Assembly: GCA_903858275.1 (NCBI GenBank) | Contig: CAIOIC010000062.1 | Coordinates: 1-64,000, forward strand | DNA: 64,000 nt | Source: an uncultured Verrucomicrobia subdivision 3 bacterium | GTDB taxonomy: Bacteria > Verrucomicrobiota > Verrucomicrobiia > Limisphaerales > UBA11358 | Direction: 5' to 3' | In this document: piece by piece, positions 1 through 7,786 of the stretch | How the letters are laid out: the number at the start of each line of letters is the position of its first letter | Position numbering within the stretch: position 1 is the first letter of the stretch | Notes under the pieces: model-generated | What the model saw: the letters and a program-made list of their open reading frames with translations, nothing else | Databases searched by the model: none | Told to the model about the DNA's origin: nothing | Program-made: the position numbers and the translations under genes

Positions 1-85
1 GTGAACGGCTTTAAGACGTATTCGTGCGACATGGCGTGAAATTGAAAGCGCAAACGGCGGCGGGCGAAAGGAAAAACTTCGGCCG

Positions 86-176
86 GGTCGCGCGAAGGCA
101 GCGAAGTGGGCGAAGGATTTTAAGAAGTGGAAGAAATGGGTTTATCCTTCGCAACCTTCGCTGCCTTCGCGCGACC
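86..176. repeat. 33-bp inverted repeat (large hairpin)
   Basis: The arms 86-118 and 144-176 are complementary at 30 of 33 positions, and the outer 21 bp (86-106 and 156-176) pair perfectly. The loop is about 25 nt and purine-rich. The arms are built of GCGAAGG/CCTTCGC words. No T-run follows, so it does not look like an intrinsic terminator. Confidence 0.8.
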
Positions 177-248
177 TCCTTTCCACGCGAAAAACATAGC
201 AGCGCAGCTGGCTCAAAAAAATGTGGCGCCAGCCGAAAGACCAGCCCG

Positions 249-404
249 ACTTTCCGGCCAGCCCGCCAAACTTTCCCGCCTTCTAGCTCGGCTAGACGGC
301 GTTCTAGCGTGACTTTATTACGTTCGAGTCAGACTTTATTGCGTTCTAGCACGGCTAGGTTGCGTTCCAGCACGACGAAATCACGTTCTAGAACGCAGGT
401 TAGA
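249..404. repeat. degenerate 21-bp tandem repeat, about 7 units
   Basis: Units starting at 279, 300, 321, 342, 363 and 384 are exactly 21 bp and five of them begin CGTTCTAG or a one-base variant. The period can be followed back to about 249 through ACTTTCC words at 249 and 270 and ACTTTATT at 312 and 333. A plus-strand frame (GTG at 24, stop at 434) reads it as heptapeptides of the LRSSTxx type. The last unit contains the palindrome CGTTCTAGAACG. It lacks the unique spacers of a CRISPR array. Confidence 0.8.
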
Positions 405-638
405 CGCCAAAAACCGCTAAAAATGCCATTTTAGCACCTTTTACCTCCGTAAGTGGTCAAAAATCGAAAGTTGGCGGCAGAACGGAGTTAGGAATTCAAC
501 GCCCAGTTGCCAAATTGCCAAGTTCCAGGGCAAAACCCGGCTCCACAGCGGGGATGGACCGACCAAAACGGTAGGAAATAGCCGAGCCTCCGCCCGTCGG
601 GAAATGCCGCTGGCAAGAAACAATTTAAACCGCCTATG

Positions 639-706
639 AATGAGGAAAGCAGGAAGGCAGGAATCAACTCTTCAAGATCTTTTCCTGCTTTCCTGCCTTC
701 CTTATT
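639..706. repeat. family A inverted repeat at the lnt 3' end
   Basis: The arm at 639-663 and the reverse complement of 682-706 share the pattern AATAAGGAAAGCAGGAA with a few mismatches. The inner arm lies inside the lnt reading frame and encodes its terminal RKAGKQEK residues. The lnt stop codon (664-666) lies between the arms. Confidence 0.8.
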
Positions 707-2118
707 GGCCGGCTTTTCCAATGGCGAAATAGCAGCAGAGCCAGGACGAGGCCGGTGACGCCGGTGCACACCGGCGCGAGGTAGCGGTCGAACGGGATGG
801 AACCATGACGCGGTAGCCGGAGCTGCGCGGAGAAGATTTCGCCGTTGCCGGGAATTGAGGTTTTCGCGACGACCCCGCCGCCGCCCGTGATGGCTTGCGA
901 AATGCCGGAGCTGGTAACGCGGAAAATGGGGACGCCGTATTCCGCCGCCCGCACGGGCGCGACGCGGGCGTGCAGTTCGTGCTGATGCCGGCCCCATTCC
1001 AGCACGTCCATCGTCGGGACAATGAGCAGTTGCGCGCCTTGCCGGACGAGTTCGTCGGTGATGCGCGAGTAGCTCAGGTCGTAGCAGACGCAGAGGCCGA
1101 TCTTGCCCCACGGCGAATTCCAGATTTTCTGTTCCGGCGCCCGCAGACCGTCCTTGAAAAACTGAATGGGCACGCTTTTGACCTGTTTGAAAACAACTTC
1201 GCCATTCGTGCCGATGACGAAGGCGGTGTTGTAGTAATTGTTTGAGCCGACCGGGTCTTTGCCGCCGACAACCAGAAATCGGGCGCGGCTGCGGCACCAA
1301 TCCTTGAGCGCGTTCGGCGGCGGACCGTCGAGCGTATATTCGCTCAAGACCAAGATGGACGCATTGGTGTTCTTGGCGAGGGCTTGGTCGAGGATTTTTG
1401 GAATGATGTTTTCCGTCGGAAATTCCATTTGGACGCCGACGAGGGAAACCGGTTTGTGGTTTGCGCTATAAGCATAAATCTTCATTCCAGAACCGAACTG
1501 TAAAAACCAAGCCAACGGGATCAAAAACAAAACAGCCAGACTCGCAATTTGAATTTGAATTTTTTTGAATGACTTTCTGAACGCAAAAATTATTGCCGCA
1601 GAGAAAAGTATAAATCCAACGCCATACATTCCGAGATTGATAAGCGGTGCGATTTGAAGGTTAGGGTAAGCATACCCCACATTCAGCCACGAAAACTTCA
1701 GGTAGTAGAGTTCACTGCGGAAGTATTCGAGGCCCGTCCAGACAATCGGAATCAGCCATGCCGCTTTGGTTTTTCCCCAGCGCCGGATTGCGCCGCAGAC
1801 AATCGCCGTGAACAGCCCGACCCAAAACGCCAGCACCAGCCACAGCACCACGGCGGCGACGTTGAAGATGCGCCAGAAGAAAAACAGTTGCGGTGCGTAA
1901 CAAAGAAAGCCCGTCGCCAGCCCGAAATAAAATGCCCTCCGGACATTCGGCTGGTCGGTAAGCCGGACTAGCCCATAAGCGTAGCCGAAGATCAGCAGGC
2001 CGGCGGCGGGAAAGCGGATTGAAGTGTAGGCCGCATGAAAGCAAGCCGTGGCAAGCGCGAGCCAAAGAAAAGATTTTTTCCAGCCAGGAGTTTCCGCCGA
2101 AGGATTGGCGATGTGCAT
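664..2118 (-). CDS. lnt: apolipoprotein N-acyltransferase
   Basis: This inner-membrane enzyme transfers the third acyl chain to the N-terminal cysteine of lipoproteins. About 210 hydrophobic residues form several membrane segments and are followed by a nitrilase-fold domain. The expected Glu-Lys-Cys triad is present: E in LSEYTLDG (about 260), K in KQVKSVPI (about 314) and C in GLCVCYD (about 345). I start at the ATG at 2118; a TTG at 2136 would add six residues, and neither has a clear ribosome binding site. The last dozen residues (RKAGKQEKILKS) are encoded by a family A repeat arm and are probably not part of the ancestral protein. It is divergent from the PfpI-like gene. Confidence 0.93.
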   Translation of the reverse strand: MHIANPSAETPGWKKSFLWLALATACFHAAYTSIRFPAAGLLIFGYAYGLVRLTDQPNVRRAFYFGLATGFLCYAPQLFFFWRIFNVAAVVLWLVLAFWVGLFTAIVCGAIRRWGKTKAAWLIPIVWTGLEYFRSELYYLKFSWLNVGYAYPNLQIAPLINLGMYGVGFILFSAAIIFAFRKSFKKIQIQIASLAVLFLIPLAWFLQFGSGMKIYAYSANHKPVSLVGVQMEFPTENIIPKILDQALAKNTNASILVLSEYTLDGPPPNALKDWCRSRARFLVVGGKDPVGSNNYYNTAFVIGTNGEVVFKQVKSVPIQFFKDGLRAPEQKIWNSPWGKIGLCVCYDLSYSRITDELVRQGAQLLIVPTMDVLEWGRHQHELHARVAPVRAAEYGVPIFRVTSSGISQAITGGGGVVAKTSIPGNGEIFSAQLRLPRHGSIPFDRYLAPVCTGVTGLVLALLLFRHWKSRPIRKAGKQEKILKS

Positions 2119-2142
2119 GACAAATTGAAACGCCAATCAATC

Positions 2143-2201
2143 AATAAGGAAAGCAGGAATGTTCTTTTCAAATTCTATTCCGCTTTCCTGCTTTCCTTAT
2201 T
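2143..2201. repeat. family A inverted repeat between lnt and the PfpI-like gene
   Basis: The arms are AATAAGGAAAGCAGGAAT (2143-2160) and the near-complement at 2177-2201 ending CTTTCCTTATT. It fills most of the divergent intergenic region, where both promoters should lie, so it may alter their spacing or form a transcribed hairpin. Confidence 0.85.
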
Positions 2202-2226
2202 GAATATTTTGGAGAATAACTGCGTC

Positions 2227-2745
2227 ATGCAAAACAAAGTCGTGCTCGCGTTCCTGGACGATGTTTATGAAGACTTGGAGCTGTGGTATCCCAAGCTGCG
2301 GCTGGAGGAGGCGGGCTATGCGTTGAAATGCGCCGCGCTGGAAATCAGGACCTACGCCGGCAAGCACGGTTATCCTGCCACGGCGGATCTGCTGCTGCAA
2401 GACGCGCGCAGCGAGGATTTTTGCGGATTGCTCGTGCCCGGCGGTTTCATGCCGGACAAATTGCGTCGCGATCCGAAGGTGCTGTCGCTCACGCGGGAGT
2501 TCTTCGCGCAGGGCAAGCTCGTTGCCTTCATCTGTCACGGTGGCTGGATTCCCATTTCCGCCAAAATCCTTTCAGGTAAACGCGTCACCGGCTCGCTCGG
2601 CATCAAGGACGACCTGGAAAACGCCGGCGGCATCTGGGTGGACGAGCCGGTGGTGGAGGACGGCAATTTGATTTCCAGCCGCACCCCGAAAGATTGCGCG
2701 CCGTTCGCGGCGGCGATGGTGAAATTTCTCAATGAAGCAAAATGA
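2227..2745 (+). CDS. DJ-1/PfpI family protein
   Basis: A 172-residue cytoplasmic protein of the class I glutamine amidotransferase-like (DJ-1/PfpI) fold. It has the family GGFMPDKLR segment near residue 80 and the nucleophile-elbow cysteine in AFICHGGW near residue 106, with the family histidine after it. Members include the protease-like PfpI, DJ-1 and deglycase/stress proteins, and substrate cannot be assigned from sequence. The start is the ATG at 2227; an in-frame extension further upstream runs through the repeat and is not credible. Its TGA (2743-2745) touches the next family A arm. Confidence 0.88.
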   Translation: MQNKVVLAFLDDVYEDLELWYPKLRLEEAGYALKCAALEIRTYAGKHGYPATADLLLQDARSEDFCGLLVPGGFMPDKLRRDPKVLSLTREFFAQGKLVAFICHGGWIPISAKILSGKRVTGSLGIKDDLENAGGIWVDEPVVEDGNLISSRTPKDCAPFAAAMVKFLNEAK

Positions 2746-2833
2746 ATAAGGAAGGCAGGGAAACAGGAAATAAAAACGAGCAAGGCGCTTCGCTTTTCTA
2801 TTTTTTATTCCTGCCTTCCTGCTTTCTTTATTA
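2745..2833. repeat. family A inverted repeat, left end of GxxExxY cassette
   Basis: The left arm starts at the last base of the PfpI-like stop codon with AATAAGGAAGGCAGGGAA; the right arm (about 2801-2833) reads TTCCTGCCTTCCTGC then TTTCTTTATTAAT. A third, inverted copy lies at 3220-3237 beyond the GxxExxY gene, so the gene is bracketed by family A sequences. Confidence 0.85.
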
Positions 2834-2843
2834 ATATTAGAAC

Positions 2844-3227
2844 ATGATTAAACTGGCTCACGAAGAATTGACCGGACGCATCATCGCGTGTGCGATTGAA
2901 GTTCATAAAGCGCTTGGCCCCGGCTTTCTGGAATCTATTTACGAGGCGGCGCTGGTGGTGGAATTGAAGCGGGCGGGTTTGAGGGTGGAACAGCAAAAGC
3001 CGCTCCCGATTTTCTACCGCGAGGTTATGGTTGGGGAGCATCGGCTGGATTTGCTGGTGGAAGACAAAATCGTGGTGGAGTTGAAAGCCATTTCAGAACT
3101 GGAGGACCTTCATTTTGCCATCGTCCGGTCGTATTTGAAAGCCGCCGGCCTGGAACACGGCCTGTTGCTGAACTTTGCCGCCATGCCGTTGACGGTGAAA
3201 CGCGTTATTTATCAGTCCGTTTCCTGA
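2844..3227 (+). CDS. GxxExxY protein (PD-(D/E)XK nuclease-like)
   Basis: A 127-residue protein with the defining motif at G27-F-L-E30-S-I-Y33. D68 followed by E78-L-K80 matches a PD-(D/E)XK nuclease core, so a metal-dependent nuclease fold is expected, though no activity is established for the family. It is full length, with an ATG 11 bp after the repeat arm. Its last codons and TGA lie inside the family A arm at 3220-3237. A second member at 27517-27894 places every motif residue at nearly the same position and is also bracketed by inverted repeats of another family. Confidence 0.88.
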   Translation: MIKLAHEELTGRIIACAIEVHKALGPGFLESIYEAALVVELKRAGLRVEQQKPLPIFYREVMVGEHRLDLLVEDKIVVELKAISELEDLHFAIVRSYLKAAGLEHGLLLNFAAMPLTVKRVIYQSVS

Positions 3228-3237
3228 TTTCCTTATT
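3220..3237. repeat. family A arm, right end of GxxExxY cassette
   Basis: TTTCCTGATTTCCTTATT is the inverted counterpart of the arm at 2745. It overlaps the last codons and the stop (3225-3227) of the GxxExxY gene and ends 33 bp before nuoA. Confidence 0.75.
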
Positions 3238-3270
3238 GAGTTTATCCCCCGGCGTTTCTAAACTTTTCGC

Positions 3271-3672
3271 ATGGATAGTTCGTCACCGTCGCAGTTGGCC
3301 CAATACATTCCGGTTCTGTTCCTGCTCGCCGCCGCCGTCGGTTTTGCGGGTGGGACGCTGTTGATTTCTGTCCTGCTCGGCAAATACGCCAGGTCTTCCA
3401 AGGCCAAGGACACCGCTTACGAATGCGGCAAGGATCCGATTGGCGCGGGCAGTTCGCGTTTTTCGGTCAAGTTCTATCTCGTCGCGATGCTGTTCATCCT
3501 GTTCGATATCGAAGTGGTGTTCATGTATCCGTGGGCGGTGGTCTATCGCGATATGCTGGCGGAACACGCCACCCGCAACCTCATTTTCGGCTCGATGATT
3601 TCCTTCCTCGGCATCCTGTTTGCCGGTTACATCTATGCGTTGAAGAAAAAGGCGTTTGACTGGAAACAATGA
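3271..3672 (+). CDS. nuoA: NADH-quinone oxidoreductase subunit A
   Basis: A 133-residue inner-membrane subunit of complex I with three predicted transmembrane helices, the conserved YECGKDPIG loop after helix 1 and the FDIEVVFMYPWA segment in helix 2. Length is normal. Nuo genes usually form one long operon, but here nuoA stands alone: pgm follows convergently behind a terminator and the GxxExxY cassette precedes it. The rest of complex I must be elsewhere. Confidence 0.95.
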   Translation: MDSSSPSQLAQYIPVLFLLAAAVGFAGGTLLISVLLGKYARSSKAKDTAYECGKDPIGAGSSRFSVKFYLVAMLFILFDIEVVFMYPWAVVYRDMLAEHATRNLIFGSMISFLGILFAGYIYALKKKAFDWKQ

Positions 3673-3686
3673 TTTCAGAAAACACT

Positions 3687-3722
3687 AAAAGCGCTGAAGC
3701 GAACTTTGCTTCAGCGCTTTTT
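3687..3722. terminator. intrinsic terminator between nuoA and pgm
   Basis: A 14-bp stem AAAAGCGCTGAAGC (3687-3700) pairs with 3708-3721 across a short loop. A-rich and T-rich flanks on opposite sides suit termination of both converging genes. Confidence 0.85.
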
Positions 3723-3738
3723 GCTTTTTCACCAACGG

Positions 3739-5385
3739 TTATTTGCTCGCGAGCGATGCGGTCACAATCGACTGCGCTTCGGCAATGATCGTGTCCAGGT
3801 GCGCTGGACCTTTGAAGCTCTCGGCATAAACCTTGTAAATGTTTTCCGTGCCGGACGGCCGCGCGGCGAACCAGCCGTTCGCCGTCTCCACTTTCAGGCC
3901 GCCGATGTCCGCGTTGTTGCCGGGCGCGCGGGTGAGCTTTTGTGTGATGGCGTCGCCGGCCAGCGTCTTGGCGGTCACGGCTTCGGGGGTGAGTTTCTTG
4001 AATGCCTGCTTTTGTTCCGGCGTGGCGGCGGCATCAATGCGTTTGTAGCTCGGCGCGCCGAACTTCGCGGTGAGTTCCGCGTAATGCTGGCCGGGGTCTT
4101 TGCCGGTCGTGGCGCAGATTTCCGCCGCCAGCAGGCCGAGGATCAAGCCGTCCTTGTCCGTGCTCCACACGCTGCCGTCGCGCCGCAGGAAGCTCGCGCC
4201 GGCGCTTTCCTCGCCGCCGAAACACACCGAGCCGTCGGCCAATCCGGGAGCGAACCATTTGAAACCAACGGGCACTTCCATGAGCTTGCGTCCGAGCGCG
4301 CCCACGACGCGGTCGATGATGCTGCTGCTGACGAGCGTTTTGCCGACGGCGGAATTCTGGTTCCACTGCGGACGATGCGTGAGCAGGTAATTGATGGCGA
4401 CGGCGAGATAATGATTCGGGTTTAGCAAACCCGCCGAGGGCGTGACGATGCCGTGGCGGTCGGCGTCCGGGTCGCAGCCGAACGCGATGCTGAATTTATC
4501 CTTCAATCCCACGAGGCTCGCCATCGCGTAGGGGCTGGAGCAATCCATGCGGATTTTCCCGTCGTGATCCAGCGTCATGAAGCCGAACTGCGGATCAACC
4601 TTGGTGTTCAAGATGGTGATGTCCAAGCCGTAGTATTCCTTGATCGGCTGCCAGTAGGGCAGCGACGCACCGCCGAGCGGATCAATGCCGATGCGCACGC
4701 CAGCAGCCTTGATGGCCGCCATGTCAATCACCTCGCCGAGCGTGGCGACGTAAGGCGTGATGAAATCGTGTTGGTGCGTATTGCTCGCCTGGAGCGCGGA
4801 TTCGTAGGTGAGGCGTTTCACGTCTTTGTTGCCGCCGCGTAGCAGTTCGTTCGCGCGGTTTTGCACCCAGTTGGTGATGTCCGTGTCCGCTGGGCCGCCG
4901 TTGGTGGGGTTGTATTTGAACCCACCGTCCGTGGGCGGATTGTGCGACGGCGTGATGACGATGCCATCCGCCAGGCCATTCGTGCGCCCGCGATTGTAAG
5001 TCAAGATGGCGTGCGAAATCGAAGGTGTGGGCGTGAGGCCATCATTGCGCTGGATGAATGTCTCCACACCATTCGCCGCGAGCACTTCGAGCGCGGTGCG
5101 TTGCGCGGGCGCGGAGGCGGCGTGCGAATCTTTGCCGATGTAAAGCGGGCCGCTGATGTTTTTGCCTTTGCGGTATTCGCAGATGGCCTGCGTCGTCGCG
5201 AGGATGTGTGCCTCGGTGAACGTGCCGTTGAACGGCGTGCCGCGATGCCCGCTCGTGCCGAAGCTGACGAGCTGGTGGGGGTTCGCTGTGTCCGGCTTGA
5301 GTTCGTAGTAGCAGCGTTCGAGCTGGCTGACATCAATCAACCGTTCGGCGGGGGCGGGTTTTCCGGCCAGTATATGTAAGCTCAT
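3739..5385 (-). CDS. pgm: phosphoglucomutase (alpha-D-glucose-specific)
   Basis: It interconverts glucose 1-phosphate and glucose 6-phosphate in the cytoplasm. The 548-residue protein aligns end to end with the E. coli Pgm type: SFGTSGHRG near residue 41, the phosphoserine loop TPSHNPP (Ser about 147), the metal loop [18 protein letters not shown] for sugar binding and the phosphate-binding [10 protein letters not shown] near the C-terminus. The ATG at 5385 begins [10 protein letters not shown] like the E. coli enzyme; the longer frame to 5625 would add an implausible leader. It is a single-gene unit, convergent with nuoA. Confidence 0.96.
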   Translation of the reverse strand: MSLHILAGKPAPAERLIDVSQLERCYYELKPDTANPHQLVSFGTSGHRGTPFNGTFTEAHILATTQAICEYRKGKNISGPLYIGKDSHAASAPAQRTALEVLAANGVETFIQRNDGLTPTPSISHAILTYNRGRTNGLADGIVITPSHNPPTDGGFKYNPTNGGPADTDITNWVQNRANELLRGGNKDVKRLTYESALQASNTHQHDFITPYVATLGEVIDMAAIKAAGVRIGIDPLGGASLPYWQPIKEYYGLDITILNTKVDPQFGFMTLDHDGKIRMDCSSPYAMASLVGLKDKFSIAFGCDPDADRHGIVTPSAGLLNPNHYLAVAINYLLTHRPQWNQNSAVGKTLVSSSIIDRVVGALGRKLMEVPVGFKWFAPGLADGSVCFGGEESAGASFLRRDGSVWSTDKDGLILGLLAAEICATTGKDPGQHYAELTAKFGAPSYKRIDAAATPEQKQAFKKLTPEAVTAKTLAGDAITQKLTRAPGNNADIGGLKVETANGWFAARPSGTENIYKVYAESFKGPAHLDTIIAEAQSIVTASLASK

Positions 5386-5538
5386 GTGAAATTCAGAATT
5401 ACGGACCGCATTTTGTGGCAGACGATTCCTTCGCGCAAGGTGGGTTTTCTGTTTTTTAAAAACGATTGCCATTGCCGGTGGCTGGAAAATCATTCTCGCC
5501 AAAATGGCCGTTTCGGCTATTTTTCTGGCTGAATTAAA

Positions 5539-6420
5539 ATGATGTTTACCGGCACTTACACTGCGATTGTCACGCCGTTCAAAAATGGACGGGTGGATGA
5601 ACCCGCGCTGGCGCGTCTCATCCAAGCCCAGATCAAGGGCGGTGTGGACGGCATTGTGCCCGTCGGCACCACCGGCGAATCACCCACGGTGGATTACGAT
5701 GAACACATCCGCATCATCGAGCTTTCCGTGAAAAATGCGGCGGGCAAAATCAAAGTGCTCGCCGGCACCGGCGCGAACTCCACCTCCGAGGCGATTTATC
5801 TCACGCAGGCAGCGGAACGCGTCGGTGCGGATGGTTCATTGCAGGTCGCGCCGTATTACAACAAGCCGTCGCCGGAGGGCTTGTATCAGCATTTCAAGGC
5901 CGTTGCGCGGGAGACGAAGCTGCCCATCGTGCTTTACAGCATCCCGGGCCGCTGCGGCATTGAGATTGCCGTGGACACGGTGAAGCGCCTCGCCGCCGAT
6001 TGCCAAAACATCGTCGGCATCAAGGAAGCGGGCGGCAGCGCGGATCGCGTTTCGCAATTGCGCGCGGCGCTGGGCGCGAAGTTCACGATTTTGTCCGGCG
6101 ACGATTCGCTGACGCTGCCGTTCATGTCCGTCGGTGCGCAGGGCGTCATCAGCGTGGCGTCCAATGTCATTCCCCGCGAGGTTTCGCGGATGGTGAACGC
6201 CTTTGCCCGCGGCGATGTGAAGCAGGCGGCGCAGTTGCACGCGAAGTTTTATCCGGTATTCAAGGATTTGTTCCTCGAGACGAATCCGGTTCCCGTCAAG
6301 GCCGCGCTGGCGATGCTGGGCGTGGTCGCGGAAGAATATCGCCTGCCGCTGGTCGCCATGAGCGCCGCGAACCGCGCGAAGCTCAAGGCTACGCTGAAGG
6401 CGTGCGGTATTTTGAAATAA
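5539..6420 (+). CDS. dapA: 4-hydroxy-tetrahydrodipicolinate synthase
   Basis: It condenses pyruvate with aspartate semialdehyde, the first committed step of the lysine/diaminopimelate branch. The 293-residue TIM barrel has GTTGESPT near residue 43, the catalytic Tyr in [10 protein letters not shown] (about 133) and the Schiff-base Lys in IVGIKEAGG (about 162). dapB follows after 60 bp, so the two steps are probably co-transcribed and supply peptidoglycan. Confidence 0.97.
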   Translation: MMFTGTYTAIVTPFKNGRVDEPALARLIQAQIKGGVDGIVPVGTTGESPTVDYDEHIRIIELSVKNAAGKIKVLAGTGANSTSEAIYLTQAAERVGADGSLQVAPYYNKPSPEGLYQHFKAVARETKLPIVLYSIPGRCGIEIAVDTVKRLAADCQNIVGIKEAGGSADRVSQLRAALGAKFTILSGDDSLTLPFMSVGAQGVISVASNVIPREVSRMVNAFARGDVKQAAQLHAKFYPVFKDLFLETNPVPVKAALAMLGVVAEEYRLPLVAMSAANRAKLKATLKACGILK

Positions 6421-6478
6421 GCAGCTGGGAGATGGAAGTTGGGCCAGCGCCTGACCCCATCTGCCAACTCTCCAACTC
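6421..6478. repeat. short imperfect inverted repeat between dapA and dapB
   Basis: Directly after the dapA stop, AGATGGAAGTTGGG-like words on the left face CCATCTGCCAACTCTCCAAC on the right. It resembles the other short palindromes in position (touching a stop codon), but pairing is weaker, so assignment is tentative. Confidence 0.4.
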
Positions 6479-6480
6479 CT

Positions 6481-7215
6481 ATGATTAAAGTCATCATCAA
6501 CGGATTCAAAGGCCGCATGGGCCAGGCGCTCGTGAATTGCGTGCCCCAGCATCAGGAACTGGAACTCGCCGCCCAGGTGGACGCGGGCGACGATCTTGCC
6601 GCCGTCATCGGCTCGGGCGACGTGGTGATTGACTTTAGTTCGCAAGCCGCGACCGTCGGCGTCGCGGCGTTGTGTGCGCAGCACCAAAAGGCGCTGGTCA
6701 TCGGCACCACCGGTCACTCGGATACCGAGACGTTTGAGATCCGCAAGCTGGCCAAAGCCATCCCGATCGTCTGGGCGTCAAATTTTTCCACCGGCGTCAA
6801 CACGCTGTTCTGGCTCACGCGCAAGGCGGCGGAAATTCTCGGCCCGGACTTCGATCTCGAAGTCGTCGAGATGCATCATCGCCTGAAGAAAGATGCGCCG
6901 AGCGGTACGGCCAAAACGCTCGCGGAAATTCTTGCGGACGTGCGCAAGGTGCGGCTGAGCGAAGCGGCGCGGCACGGTCGTGCGGGTATTGTCGGAGCGC
7001 GCTTGCAGAGCGAAATCGGCGTCCATTCGATTCGCGGCGGCGATGTCGTTGGCGACCACACGGTTATTTTTGCGAACACCGGCGAGCGCGTGGAACTGAC
7101 GCACAAGGCCTCCAGTCGCGATACGTTTGCCAACGGTGCGTTACGCGCGGCGGAGTGGGTCGTGAATCAGCCGCCCGGCATCTACGATATGCAGGCCGTG
7201 CTGGGGCTGAAATGA
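6481..7215 (+). CDS. dapB: 4-hydroxy-tetrahydrodipicolinate reductase
   Basis: It reduces the DapA product with NAD(P)H. The 244-residue protein begins MIKVIINGFKGRMGQ (Rossmann nucleotide-binding motif) and has GTTGHS, SNFSTGVN and the substrate-binding EMHHRLKKDAPSGTA near residues 140-155. The ATG at 6481 fits the family; an in-frame start at 6439 would translate the repeat-like spacer. Its TGA (7213-7215) overlaps the first base of the repeat that forms the start of folK. Confidence 0.97.
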   Translation: MIKVIINGFKGRMGQALVNCVPQHQELELAAQVDAGDDLAAVIGSGDVVIDFSSQAATVGVAALCAQHQKALVIGTTGHSDTETFEIRKLAKAIPIVWASNFSTGVNTLFWLTRKAAEILGPDFDLEVVEMHHRLKKDAPSGTAKTLAEILADVRKVRLSEAARHGRAGIVGARLQSEIGVHSIRGGDVVGDHTVIFANTGERVELTHKASSRDTFANGALRAAEWVVNQPPGIYDMQAVLGLK

Positions 7216-7302
7216 ATTCGCAATGCGGAATTCGGAGTGCGGAATGAAAATTACTGTGCGCCCGGCAAAAAATTCCGCGCTCCGCACTCCGCGCTCCGCG
7301 CT
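7214..7302. repeat. family F inverted repeat forming the folK 5' end
   Basis: GCGGAATTCGGAGTGCGGAAT (within 7214-7246) faces AATTCCGCGCTCCGCACTCC (within 7271-7302). The palindrome begins at the dapB stop codon and supplies the folK start codons and about 27 N-terminal codons. Confidence 0.75.
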
Positions 7303-7786
7303 GGCCTTTGTCGCCCTTGGCTCCAACCTCGGTGATTCGCGTCGGATTCTCTTGGACGCGCTGGTGCGGTTGCAGAATCTTTCAGACCAGCCGATTCTAA
7401 AATCTTCCCTGTGGCAGACAACGCCGGTGGCTTGTCCGCCGGGTTCGCCAAAATTTCTAAATGCCGTTGCGGCTTTGGTGCCGCAAAGTGGTGAAACGCC
7501 CGCCTCGCTGCTGAAAAAACTGCGCGACTTGGAAAATGAATTTGGTCGCTCGCCCAAGAAAGTTTTTAACGAGCCGCGGCCGCTGGATTTGGATTTGATC
7601 GCGTTTGGCGACGAGCGGTGCGATTCGCCGGAATTGATTTTACCGCATCCGCGGGCGCATTTGCGGCGGTTTGTGCTTCAGCCGTTGAGCGAGATTGCGC
7701 CGGAGTTGATCTTGTCGGGGCAGGGGCAGACGGTTTCCGAATTACTCGTGTTGTTGCCTGCCGGTGAAAGCGTCACCCGAATTTGA
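7223..7786 (+). CDS. folK: HPPK, folate pyrophosphokinase
   Basis: 2-amino-4-hydroxy-6-hydroxymethyldihydropteridine diphosphokinase transfers pyrophosphate from ATP to the pterin in folate synthesis. The family core begins at FVALGSNLGDS and continues with the FLNAV strand, the ENEFGRSP segment and the metal-binding RPLDLDLI motif; HPHPRxxxRxFVL follows in the form PHPRAHLRRFVL. The first 28 or so residues are encoded by a palindromic repeat and have no family counterpart. Starts at 7223 and 7244 are both possible. The 3' end overlaps dgt (opposite strand) by 14 bp. Confidence 0.9.
   Translation: MRNSECGMKITVRPAKNSALRTPRSALAFVALGSNLGDSRRILLDALVRLQNLSDQPILKSSLWQTTPVACPPGSPKFLNAVAALVPQSGETPASLLKKLRDLENEFGRSPKKVFNEPRPLDLDLIAFGDERCDSPELILPHPRAHLRRFVLQPLSEIAPELILSGQGQTVSELLVLLPAGESVTRI

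Larger units (their letters stand above)
1..663. other. gene-poor region with hairpin and tandem repeat
   Basis: I see no convincing gene here. Frame 1 is open from the window edge to a TGA at 37-39 and could be the last 12 codons of an upstream gene; that is too short to identify. Longer open frames have no recognisable protein content and are dominated by repeat-encoded Arg/Ser. The region holds a large inverted repeat, a 21-bp tandem repeat and the outer arm of a family A palindrome (639-663) just beyond the lnt stop. Confidence 0.5.

Noticed and set aside
279-404. Possible CRISPR array
   Set aside because: Units are contiguous and 21 bp with no spacers, and no cas genes are present.
24-434. 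A 136-codon Arg/Ser-rich frame
   Set aside because: It spans a hairpin and a tandem repeat and has no recognisable domain; kept only as a speculative reading of the array.
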